NCBI GenBank assembly: GCA_963724405.1
Contig: CAVRUQ010000012.1
Span: 62,001-126,000 of the forward strand
Direction: 5' to 3'
Length of the DNA: 64,000 nucleotides
Source of the DNA: CAVQBJ01 sp963724405
GTDB taxonomy: Bacteria > Actinomycetota > Thermoleophilia > Solirubrobacterales > Solirubrobacteraceae
In this document: positions 1 through 9,900 of the stretch, one piece after another
How positions within the stretch are numbered: position 1 is the first letter of the stretch
Layout: each line of letters starts with the position of its first letter
Made by a program: the position numbers and the translations under genes
The notes under the pieces: generated by a model
The model's input: the letters and a program-made list of their open reading frames with translations, nothing else
Database searches by the model: none
What the model was told of the DNA's origin: nothing

Positions 1-2
1 GC

Positions 3-602
3 ATCGAACTGGTCGACGGCATGCTCACCTCGGGCACGATCGACCTCGGCATGGTGGTCGCGAGCGACATGGACCCGGAGCCGGGCATCTCGGAGGAGTT
101 TCCCTTCCCCTCCGTGGGCGGCGCCGTTCTGCTGAGCCGCGACGACTCCCACGCGGGCTTCACGGCGTTCCGATTCGCCACGTTCCCCGAGTACGCCGAG
201 CTGTTCCGAAGCTACGTCGACTGGCACGAGGATGCCCGGCGGGGGCTCGCCCATCACGGCCGCAACATCCTCACGGTCGATATCGCCGAGTCGTATGCCG
301 ATCGGGCGCTCGAGTGCGCCGAGTCGACGGCCCGCGAGCTGGCGGCGGAGCAGGCGCTCCCCCTCGCCGACGTCGACCTTCTCGTGGCGACCGCGTCGGT
401 TCCGGGCTTCGCCGACGCGCTGGCGAGGCGGCTCGGCGTATCCGCCGACCGGATCGCCTCGGCGGCGGACGGCCTCGGCCACGCGCACACGGCCGCGCCG
501 GCGCTGGCGCTGGAGTGCGCAGACCTCGCGGCGGCGCGTACGGTCATGTTCGTCTCGGCGGGCGCGGGGATCACGGTCGCGGCCGCGCTGTATCGGGCGT
601 GA
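3..602 (+). CDS. KAS III-like (FabH-type) thiolase-fold protein, 3' part only
   Basis: The gene starts upstream of the window, and only about 199 C-terminal residues are visible. The fold resembles the C-terminal half of ketoacyl-ACP synthase III: the segment DLLVATAS aligns with the FabH 'WLVPHQAN' His loop, and GHAHTAAPALAL aligns with the 'GNTSAAS' Asn loop. By that alignment the catalytic His is Thr (codon at 390) and the Asn is His (codon at 480). This suggests a non-condensing acyltransferase or a partner or scaffold role rather than a normal FabH. The active-site Cys would be upstream and cannot be checked. Its stop overlaps the next start (GTGA at 599-602), so it is co-translated with the WS/DGAT gene. 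Family assignment is fairly secure; function is inferred. Confidence 0.7.
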   Translation: MELVDGMLTSGTIDLGMVVASDMDPEPGISEEFPFPSVGGAVLLSRDDSHAGFTAFRFATFPEYAELFRSYVDWHEDARRGLAHHGRNILTVDIAESYADRALECAESTARELAAEQALPLADVDLLVATASVPGFADALARRLGVSADRIASAADGLGHAHTAAPALALECADLAAARTVMFVSAGAGITVAAALYRA

Positions 603-2083
603 TCCGTCCAGCCGTGAGCGGTGAGCCCGGTCGCGCCCCGGGGGCGGCCGTGCCCGCCCCCGACCAGCTCAGCGCGCTCGACGCCACGTTCCTGGAGCTC
701 GAGCAGGCCGACGACAGCGCGCTGATGCACATCGGCGGTGCCTTCGTGTTCGAGGCGCTGCCCGGCGGTGACACCCCGACCATCGGGCAGGTGCGCGAGC
801 AGCTCGACCGGCGGCTCGACCTCCTGCCGCGCTACCGCCAGCGGCTGACCGAGCCCCGCACCGGCGGACTGGCCTGGCCCTCTTGGGAGCGCGACGAGCA
901 CTTCGACCTCGAGGCGCAGGTGCGCCACGCCACGCTCCCGCCGCCCGGGGAGCAGCCCGACCTGCTCGACTGGATGTCCGACTTCTACTCACACCGCCTG
1001 GACCGCAGCCGTCCGTTGTGGCAGATGGTGCTGCTCGACGGCTTGGCCAAAGGCCGTTGGGCGTTGGTGTGGAAGACCCACCACTGCCTCGTGGACGGCG
1101 TCGGCTCGGTCGACGTCACCCACCTGCTGCTCGACGCGGAGCCCGAGCCGCACGAGCCATCGGCCGTGGAGGAGTCGCCCGCGCCGGCCGCGCACGAGCA
1201 CCCGCACGCCTGGCTGCCGCACCCGCCCGAGCCCCTTCGGCAGGTGGTCGGTTCCGGCCTCGCCGCCGCCCGCGCCGGCGCGCTCGCGCTCCGGCATCCA
1301 CGCGAGGCGCTCGAGCGATCGCGTGCGGTGATCGACCTGCTCGTGCGCGACGAGCTGATCGCGGCGCCCGACTCGAGCCTCAACGTGCCGATCGGGGCGA
1401 CGCGGAGCATCGCGACCGTCCACGTCGAGCTGGCCGAGCTGCGCGCGATCGGGTCGGCGCTCGGGGGCAAGATCAACGACGTCGTGCTGTGCGCCGCCAC
1501 CGCCGCCATACGTGAGCTGCTGCTCGCCCGGGGTGACGATCCGCCGCGCCAGGGGCTGCGGGCGATGGTGCCGGTCAGCATCCGCCGCGAGGGCGACCAC
1601 GCCGATCTCGGCAACAAGGTCTCCTCGCTGTTCGTGGATCTGCCGGTCGCCGAGCCCGACGCCCTGCGCCGCTACCGCCTCGTGCGGGCGGCGGTGGCGA
1701 AGCAGAAGACGGGCGGGCAGGCACTCGGGGCCAGCACCGTGACCGGCCTGGCCGAGCTCGCACCGCCCGTGCTGCACGCCGTGATCGCGCGCTCGCTGTT
1801 CGCGAGCCGGCTGTTCAACGTCACGATCACCAATGTCCCCGGCCCGCCGCAGCGGCTGTACTCGTCCGGCGCGCCGATGGTCGACATCCTGCCGTTCGTG
1901 CCGCTCGCGGCCGGGCACGCGCTCGGCATCGCGGTCGTCTCCTACGCCGGGGGGCTGACGTTCGGACTGTGCGCCGATCGAGTCGCCGTGCCCGACCTCG
2001 ACGTGCTCAGAGCGGGCATCGTCGCCTCCTTGGGCGAGCTGTCGGCGCTGGCGAGCGCGGCGGCGGGCGCGGCGGCCGGGTAG
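599..2083 (+). CDS. WS/DGAT wax ester synthase / acyl-CoA:diacylglycerol acyltransferase
   Basis: This 494-residue protein has the family's usual length. The catalytic motif HHxxxDG is intact as HHCLVDG at residues 161-167. A second conserved block (NVTITNVPGPPQ) lies near the C terminus. These enzymes esterify acyl-CoA to long-chain alcohols or diacylglycerol at the membrane surface, making storage wax esters or triacylglycerol. The GTG start at 599 is chosen because it overlaps the previous stop and removes a long low-complexity extension. It sits just upstream of an acyl-chain synthase operon, so it may esterify that product. That link is inference. Confidence 0.88.
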   Translation: MIRPAVSGEPGRAPGAAVPAPDQLSALDATFLELEQADDSALMHIGGAFVFEALPGGDTPTIGQVREQLDRRLDLLPRYRQRLTEPRTGGLAWPSWERDEHFDLEAQVRHATLPPPGEQPDLLDWMSDFYSHRLDRSRPLWQMVLLDGLAKGRWALVWKTHHCLVDGVGSVDVTHLLLDAEPEPHEPSAVEESPAPAAHEHPHAWLPHPPEPLRQVVGSGLAAARAGALALRHPREALERSRAVIDLLVRDELIAAPDSSLNVPIGATRSIATVHVELAELRAIGSALGGKINDVVLCAATAAIRELLLARGDDPPRQGLRAMVPVSIRREGDHADLGNKVSSLFVDLPVAEPDALRRYRLVRAAVAKQKTGGQALGASTVTGLAELAPPVLHAVIARSLFASRLFNVTITNVPGPPQRLYSSGAPMVDILPFVPLAAGHALGIAVVSYAGGLTFGLCADRVAVPDLDVLRAGIVASLGELSALASAAAGAAAG

Positions 2084-2097
2084 GTCTCGCGACCCCG

Positions 2098-2115
2098 GCC
2101 GCCGCCCTCGGCGGC
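2098..2115 (+). terminator. GC-rich hairpin after WS/DGAT gene
   Basis: Seven-bp stem GCCGCCG/CGGCGGC with a CCCT loop, 15 nt after the stop. No U tract follows, so it may be a weak or Rho-assisted terminator, or chance in such GC-rich DNA. Confidence 0.25.
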
Positions 2116-2190
2116 GGCGTCCTCGTCGCTATCCGTACTTGCCCTGCCCCACTCGCGGGTGAGACCGGATGCCCGGGCCCCACGTGGTGG

Positions 2191-2196
2191 GACAAT
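2191..2196 (+). promoter_or_regulatory. Candidate -10 box for leaderless acyl-CoA dehydrogenase mRNA
   Basis: GACAAT ends 7 nt before the ATG at 2204, and there is no good ribosome-binding site. This is the spacing expected if transcription starts at or next to the start codon. It would be an internal promoter driving the dehydrogenase, synthase, carboxylase and PPTase genes. I see no convincing -35. Confidence 0.35.
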
Positions 2197-2203
2197 CGAC
2201 GCG

Positions 2204-3877
2204 ATGCATGGAGGAGAGGCCACCGCCGTCGGCGGATTGGACCTCGAGACGCTGGGGTTCACCCTCGAGTCGATCGGTGAATTTGCGCGTCATGAGCTGC
2301 CCGATTCGCTGCTGATCGAGCTCGACGAGCGCGACGAGTTCCCCGAGGCGCTCGTGCGCCGCATGTGCGGCGAGGACCTCGGGATCCAGCTCCTGTTCGT
2401 CGCCGAGGAGTACGGCGGGATGGGAGGCGACGCGCTCGACGTGTACCGCGTGTGCGAGCGGATGGCCGCGATCGACGTCGGCCTCGCCACCTCGGTGCTG
2501 GCCACCTTCCTCGGCAGCGACCCGATCTCGGTCGGCGGGACTCCCGACCAGAAGCGGCAGTTCATGGGACGGATCGCCGAGGAGGGCATCCTGATGGCCT
2601 ACGGTGCCACCGAGCCCGACGCAGGCAGCGACCTCGCGGCGCTCAAGACGACGGCGGTCCCGGTGTCCGACGGCGGCGACCTCGTCGGCTACCGTCTGAC
2701 CGGCGCCAAGCAGTGGATCTCGAACGGCGGCGTGGCCGAGCTGAGCACGGTGCTCGCCCTCGCGCCCGGCGGCCCGAGCTGGTTCGTGGTCGAGCGCGGC
2801 AGCGAGGGCTTCACGCACGGCCGGCACGAGGACAAGCACGGGATCCGCCTGTCCAACACCGCGGCGCTGTTCCTCGACGACGTCTACGTCGACGCCGGCC
2901 GGCTCGTCGGCGAGGTCGAGGGCCAGGGCCTCGTCCAGGCCCAGCAGGTGTTCGGCTACACGCGGCTGATGGTGGCCGCGTTCGGGATCGGCGCCGGCTG
3001 GGCGGCGCTCGACCGCGCGATCCCGTACTCGCGCGAACGCATCCAGGCCGGCGGACCCCTGTCGGACAAGGCGGGGTACACGCACAAGCTGATCGTGCCT
3101 CACGTGGTCCGCCTGGAGGCGGCGCGCGCGGCGATCGAGGAGACGGCCCAGCGGATCGACGCCGGCGAGGGCGCGCTCAACGTCGAGGGGGCCATCGCCA
3201 AGTACCTGGCCACGGAGGCCGGCGACGCCGCCGCCGACGCTGCGATTCAGGCGCTCGGGGGATACGGCTACACGCACGAGTACATGGTCGAGAAGTTCAA
3301 GCGCGACGTTCGCATCACGCGCATCTACGAGGGCACGTCGGAGATCATGGAGATGACGATCGCCCGCGGGCGCTGGCAGGAGCACCTCAAGACGCGCGGC
3401 GACCACTACCACGAGGCCGCGCGCGGGCTCGAGGCGCTCGAGGCGGGCCAGCCCGGGCTCGGCGCCGGGGCCGGGGCGGCGGCGCTGGCCCACCACGCGC
3501 TGGCCGAGGTGCTCGAGACCTGCCGAACGGCGCGGCTCACCCGCCATCAGCACATCCTGCTGCGACTCGGCGAGCTCGAGGCACGGGTGGAGGGCGCGGG
3601 CGCGCTCGCCCGCCGCGCGCTGGCGGCCGCCCGCAACGGGCTGCACCCCAAGGCCGACCGGCGGCTCGGGCCCGAGGCGCTCGCCGCCGCGAGCCGAATC
3701 AACGCGCGCGACGTCGCACTCGCGGTGGCCACCGAGGGCGCGCGTTGGATCACCGGTGCCGAGGGCGGCCGCGTCGGCGTGCTCGAGGACGGCCTGGCGC
3801 CGGCGATTCGAGGCGCCCAGGCCGGCTTGGTGGCCGACCTCGACGAGCTCGCAGACCGGATCTACGGCCGTGCCTGA
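2204..3877 (+). CDS. Acyl-CoA dehydrogenase family protein
   Basis: This 557-residue flavoprotein has the acyl-CoA dehydrogenase N-terminal, middle (MAYGATEPDAGSD, flavin/substrate loop) and C-terminal helical domains, plus an extra C-terminal region of about 150 residues as in long FadE-type members. The catalytic base is Glu376 in RIYEGTSEI. The reaction would be alpha,beta-dehydrogenation of an acyl thioester with FAD, or the reverse in some relatives. A GTG at 2159 would give a longer form, but 2204 fits a leaderless promoter. The synthase start follows 24 nt after its stop. The neighbouring synthase lacks an enoylreductase, so this flavoenzyme is a candidate for setting the saturation of its product. 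That role is inference. Confidence 0.88.
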   Translation: MHGGEATAVGGLDLETLGFTLESIGEFARHELPDSLLIELDERDEFPEALVRRMCGEDLGIQLLFVAEEYGGMGGDALDVYRVCERMAAIDVGLATSVLATFLGSDPISVGGTPDQKRQFMGRIAEEGILMAYGATEPDAGSDLAALKTTAVPVSDGGDLVGYRLTGAKQWISNGGVAELSTVLALAPGGPSWFVVERGSEGFTHGRHEDKHGIRLSNTAALFLDDVYVDAGRLVGEVEGQGLVQAQQVFGYTRLMVAAFGIGAGWAALDRAIPYSRERIQAGGPLSDKAGYTHKLIVPHVVRLEAARAAIEETAQRIDAGEGALNVEGAIAKYLATEAGDAAADAAIQALGGYGYTHEYMVEKFKRDVRITRIYEGTSEIMEMTIARGRWQEHLKTRGDHYHEAARGLEALEAGQPGLGAGAGAAALAHHALAEVLETCRTARLTRHQHILLRLGELEARVEGAGALARRALAAARNGLHPKADRRLGPEALAAASRINARDVALAVATEGARWITGAEGGRVGVLEDGLAPAIRGAQAGLVADLDELADRIYGRA

Positions 3878-3901
3878 CCCGCGGTGGCATCGGCGCGGCG
3901 C

Positions 3902-6900
3902 ATGACCGACACATCGGCCAAGGCCGTCGCCATCGTCGGCGTCGGGGCCATCCTTCCCGACGCGCCCGACGCAAACGCCTTCTGGGACAACGTCACGGGC
4001 GGCCGCTACTCGATCAGCGAGGTCGACCCGGCGCGCTGGGACCCGGCGCTGTATTGGGACCCCGAGCCGGGCGCGACCGAGCGCTCGTACTCGAAGATCG
4101 GCGGCTGGGTGCGCGACTGGGACTGGGACCCGCTCGGCTGGAAGCTCCCGCTGCCGCCGCATGTCACGGACGCGATGGACGACGGGCAGAAGTGGACGAC
4201 CGCGTGCACGCGCATGGCGCTCGCCGACGCCGGCTGGCCCGAGCGCCAGCTCGACCTGGAGCGCACCGCGGTGATCCTCGGCAACGCCATGTCCGGAGAG
4301 CACCACTACCTGACCCAGACGCGGCTCGTGTTCCCGGAACTGGCGCGCGATCTCGGGCACGCGCCGAGCTTCGCGTCGCTCCCGGCGGGCCAGCGCGCGC
4401 GGATCGAGAGTGAGCTGCACGCCTCCCTCGACGCCAGGCTGCCGACGATCTCCGAGGACACGATGCCCGGCGAGCTCGGCAACTGCCTCGCCGGCCGCGT
4501 GGCGAACCTGTTCAACCTGCGCGGGCCCAACTACGTCGTCGACGCCGCCTGCGCGTCCGCGATGGCCGCGATGGCGGCGTCCGTCGAGGGACTCGTGGAT
4601 CGCGACTTCGACGTCGCGATCACCGGGGGCGTCGACCGCAACATGGGGATCGCGACGTACATCAAGTTCTGCGCGATCGGGGCGCTGTCGGCCACAGGCA
4701 CGCGCCCGTACGCCGACGGCGCGGACGGATTCGTGATGGGCGAGGGCGCGGCGCTGCTCGTACTGAAGCGGCTCGCCGATGCCGAGCGCGACGGCGATCG
4801 GGTGTACGCCGTCGTGCGCGGCATCGGCGGCGCCAGCGACGGCCGGGGCAAGGGGCTCACGGCCCCCAACCCGGTCGGGCAGCGTCTCGCCGTGCGGCGC
4901 GCGTGGGCGAACGCGGGCCTGGATCCCGCCGGCTGCTCGCTCATCGAGGGCCACGGCACCTCCACACGGGTGGGCGACCTGACCGAGGTCACCTCCCTCG
5001 GGGAGGCCTTCACGAACGCACGGCTCTCGCCCGGTTCGGTCGCGCTCGGCTCGGTGAAGTCGAACATCGGGCACCTCAAGGCCGCGGCGGGCGCCGCCGG
5101 CCTGCTCAAGACGGCGCTGGCGCTGCACCACAGGCGGCTGCCGCCGAGCCTCGGATTCGAGCGACCGAACCCGAACATCGACTGGGATGCGACGCCGTTT
5201 CGGGTCAACACCGAGCTGCGCGACTGGGAGCGCGGCAACGGCGACCCGCGGCTCGCCGGCGTGAGCGCGTTCGGCTTCGGCGGAACGAACTTCCACGTCG
5301 TGCTCGAAGAGCACGTGCCCGGACGGCTGACGAGCAACGGTCACGCGTCGATGGCGGTGCCGGTCGAGGTCGGCCCGAACGCGTCGCCCGTGTCGGGCGA
5401 GGCGTCCCCGCACGCGCCGGAGCCGATCGCGGAGGCGGACGCCAAGGCACCCCTGCGCGGCGCGCTCGTGCTCGGCGCGGCCGGGCGCGGCGAGCTCACG
5501 ACGCGGCTGCAGGCGGCGGCCGAGGCCGCCGGGCGCGGCGAAGCGCCCCCGCCCCGCGCGCCCGCCGAAGCTGACCTGCGCGCGGCGGAGCGGATCGCGA
5601 TCGACTACGGCGACGCGGCCGAGCTCGCGCAGAAGGCGCAGCTGGCGCTGCGGGCGCTGGACGGCGACTCACCGGCGGCGTGGAGCGCGCTCGCCGCGCG
5701 CGGGATCTTCCGGGGCTCGGGCGTCCCCGGCCGGGTCGCGTTCATGTACACGGGCCAGGGCTCGCAGTACGCGAACATGCTGGGCCAGCTGCGCCGCCGT
5801 GAGGCGGTCGTCGCCGACACCTTCGCGGCCGCCGACCGCGCGATGGCGCCGCTGCTCGACGGGCGCGCGCTGTCGGACCTCGTCTTCGTCGATCCCGACG
5901 ACCCGGAGGCGCTCGCGCAAGCCGAGGCCGACCTGCGTCGCACCGAGATCACCCAGCCCGCGGTCCTGGCCGTCGACGTGGCGCTCACGCGCCTACTCGG
6001 CCAATACGGCATCACACCCGACTTCGTCGTCGGGCACAGCCTGGGCGAGTACGGCGCGCTCGTCGCCGCCGGCGTGCTGTCGTTCGAGGACGCACTCGCG
6101 GCGGTCAGCGCGCGAGGCGGCGAGATGGCCAGCCTGCGCACCGAGGACCCCGGAGCGATGGCCGCCGTCTCGGCCCCGTTGCCCGAGGTCGAGGCGGTGC
6201 TCGCCGAGATCGACGGCTACGCCGTCGTGGCGAACGTCAACTCGACCAGCCAGCTCGTCGTCGGCGGCGCCACCGGCGCGGTGGAGGATGCGACGACGAG
6301 GCTGGAGCAGCGGGGTTTCCAGGTGATGCCGCTGCCCGTCAGCCACGCGTTCCACACCGAGATCGTCGCCGGCGTGGCCGAGCCGCTGAAGGCGACGCTG
6401 CGCCGCCTGACGCTCTCCCCGCCCCAGATCCCGGTCGTGGCCAACGTCGACGGGACCTTCTATCCGACGGGACCCGGAGTCGAGGAGCAGATCGTCGAGC
6501 TGCTCGGCCGCCAGGTGGCCTCGCCGGTCCAGTTCGTCGCCGGGCTGCGCACGCTCCACGAGGCGGGCGCGCGCGTGTTCGTCGAGACCGGGCCCAAGCG
6601 AGCCCTGTGGGGATTCGCCGCCGACGTCCTCGGTGACGGCGCAGTGAGCCTCTACACCAACCACCCCAAGCTCGGCGACCTGCGCTCGTTCAACTGCGCG
6701 CTCTGCGGGCTGTACGCGGCCGGGCTCGGCACCGGCCGCGCGGCGGCGCCGTCGCCGGTAGCGAGCGCGCCCGAGTCGACGCCCGACCCCGTCCGGGGCG
6801 AGCCGGCGGCCGGCACCCCCGGGTCGCTCGCCGACGACACCTATCGCGAGCTCGGGCGCATGTTCGCCGGCGTGCTCGAGCGCGGGCGCGAACTGCTCGG

Positions 6901-9900
6901 CGGGGGCGACGCCGGGACGCCCGAGCCGGTGGTCATCACCGGCGCCGCCCTCGGTCTGCCCGGCGTCGAGCGCCTGTTCGACGACGCCAACGTCGCGCGG
7001 ATCCTGCACGGTCAGCAGTTGATCGACGTGATCCCGTCGCACCTGCGCCACGAGATCCTCGAGCACCACATCACGCGGCTGGTCAAGGGCGAGGACGGAA
7101 GCGCGTCCTTCGAGACGATCGACCGCGAGGGCGACGTGATCAAGCTGGCCGCGCGCGCCGGCGCGCTCCAGCTCGCCGAGGAGTTCGGCGTGTCGAGCGA
7201 CCGCACGCTGGCCCTCGGCCGCGAGACACAACTTGCGATCGGCGCCGGCATCGACGCGCTGCGCGACGCGGGGATCCCCCTCGTGCTCCGATATCGCACG
7301 ACGACGACCGGCTCACAGCTCCCGGACCGCTGGGTGCTGCCCGAGTCGCTTCGCGACGACACCGGCATCGTGTTCGCCTCGGCGTTCCCCGGGGTCAACG
7401 ACTTCGCCGACGAGCTGAACAAGTTCTGGGCCGACCACGGGCGGCGCGAGCAGCTCGACACGCTGCGCGCGATCGAGGCACGCCTGACCGAGGACGGCGA
7501 CGCGAGCCGTGGGCTCGCGGAGGTGCGCCGCCGCATCCATGAGGTCGAGCTCGAGCTCGCCACCGCTCCGTACGAGTTCGATCGGCGCTTCCTGTTCCGG
7601 GTGCTGTCGATGGGGCACTCGCAGCTGGCCGAGCTGATCTGCGCTCGGGGGCCGAACACCCAGCTCAACGCGGCCTGCGCAAGCACCACGCAGGCGGTCG
7701 CACTGGCGGAGGACTGGATCCGGGCCGGGCGGGCCCGCCGGGTGATCGTCATCGCCGCCGACGATGTGACGTCCGAGCAGCTGCTGCCGTGGGTCGGGTC
7801 CGGGTTCCTCGCCTCCGGGGCGGCGGCCACCGACGAAGTGGTCGAGGAGGCGGCGCTGCCGTTCGACCGGCGGCGGCACGGAATGCTGCTCGGAATGGGG
7901 GCGGCGGCGCTCGTCGTGGAGAGCGCCGCGGCGGCCCGCGAGCGGGCGATCATGCCGATCTGTGAGGTGCTCGCCTCGAGCACCGCGAACAGCGCCTTCC
8001 ACGGCACGCGCCTCGACGTCGAGCACATCGGCGCGGTGATGGAGGATCTCGTCACCCGGGCCGAGGGCCGCGGCGTGCGGCGCGAGCAGATCGCCCCCGA
8101 GACGATGTTCGTCTCGCACGAGACGTTCACGCCGGCACGGGGTGGGAGCGCCGCCGCCGAGATCCACGCCCTGCGGCAGGTCTTCGGCGACGGCGCCGAG
8201 CGGATCGTGATCGCCAACACCAAGGGACTGACCGGGCACCCGATGGGTGTCGGCATCGAGGACGTCGTCGCGGTCAAGGCACTCGAGACGGGCATCGTGC
8301 CGCCGGTGCCGAACTTCCACGACGTGGACCCGGAGCTCGGTGAGCTCAACCTCTCGCGCGGCGGCGCGTACCCGGTGCGCTACGCGCTGCGCCTGGCCGC
8401 CGGGTTCGGCTCGCAGATCAGCATGACGCTGCTGCGCTGGACGCCGGTGGCCGATGGTCGCCACCGCAGCCCCGAGGAGCTCGGATTCGCCTACCGGGTC
8501 GCCGACCGCGGCGCGTGGTCGGAGTGGATGCGCCGCGTCAGCGGCCAGGAGGACCCGCAGCTCGAGGTGGTCGCGCGCACCCTGCGTGTCGTCGACGCGC
8601 CAGCGGCGACCCATGCGGTGCCCGCGCAGGCACCGGCCCGAGCCGCCCGGGCTCCCACGGCCGCGGTGCCCGTGCCGATCCCGGCGGCGCCGATCCCGCC
8701 GGCGCCGGCCGAGCCCGAGCGCGCCCCGACAGCACCCGCGCCGGCGGCGCCGGAGCCCGAGCCGGCCGGCCCGGAGCCCGTGCGCGCCGCCGGCCCGCCC
8801 GAGGCCGCCGGCGCCGCCCCGGCGCCCACCTCCGAGGAGGAGGTCACCGAGCGCGTCCTCGAGCTCGTCGCGCTCGAGACCGGCTACCCGACCGACCTGC
8901 TCGACCCCGACCTCGACCTCGAAGCCGACCTCGGCATCGACACCGTCAAACAGGCCGAGGTGTTCGCGGCGATCCGCGAGCACTACGACATCGAACGCGA
9001 CGAATCGCTCAAGCTCCGCGACTACCCCACCCTGCGCAGCGTCGTGCGCTTCGTCACCGAGCGCACACCCCAGACCGCCGCCCCCGAGACCACCGCCGCG
9101 CCCGAGGCGGCGCCACCAGAGCCCGCGCCGGCGAGCGCTCTCCCGGGGCCCACCTCCGAGGAGGAGGTCACCGAGCGCGTCCTCGAGCTCGTCGCGCTCG
9201 AGACCGGCTACCCGACCGACCTGCTCGACCCCGACCTCGACCTCGAAGCCGACCTCGGCATCGACACCGTCAAACAGGCCGAGGTGTTCGCGGCGATCCG
9301 CGAGCACTACGACATCGAACGCGACGAATCGCTCAAGCTCCGCGACTACCCCACCCTACGCAGCGTCGTGCGCTTCGTCACCGAGCGCACACCCCAGACC
9401 GCCGCCCCCGAGACCACCGCCGCGCCCGAGGCGGCGCCACCAGAGCCGCAGGCCGAGCCCCAGGCCGAGGACGGCGCGTTCCCGCGCCGCATCCCCGTGC
9501 CCGTGCTGCGGCCACCGCTCGATTGCTGCGTCGACACCGGCGTCGAGCTCGCCGAGGGCGCACGCGTGCTGCTGATGCCCGACCGCGGCGGCGTCGCCGC
9601 GGCGCTGGCCGGCCGGCTGGAGCAGCGCGGCGTCACCGTCCTGACGGTCCCCGGTCAGCCGCAGGTGGACGAGCTCGAGCGGATGCTCGCCGGGTGGACC
9701 GCCGAGGGCCGGATCGCGGGCGTCTACTGGCTCGCGGCGCTCGACGACGAGGGCCGGCTCGAGGAGCTCGAGCCCGGCGCCTGGCGCGCGGGACTGCATG
9801 TGCGGGTCAAGCTGCTCGCGGCCGCCATGCGGGCGCTCGCCGCCGACGGCACCGCGGACCCGTTCCTGATCGCGGCGACCCGGATGGGCGGGCGCCACGG

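Noticed and set aside
2129..5413. Long minus-strand open frame across the dehydrogenase and synthase
   Set aside because: No recognisable motif; it mirrors the codon bias of the real plus-strand genes.
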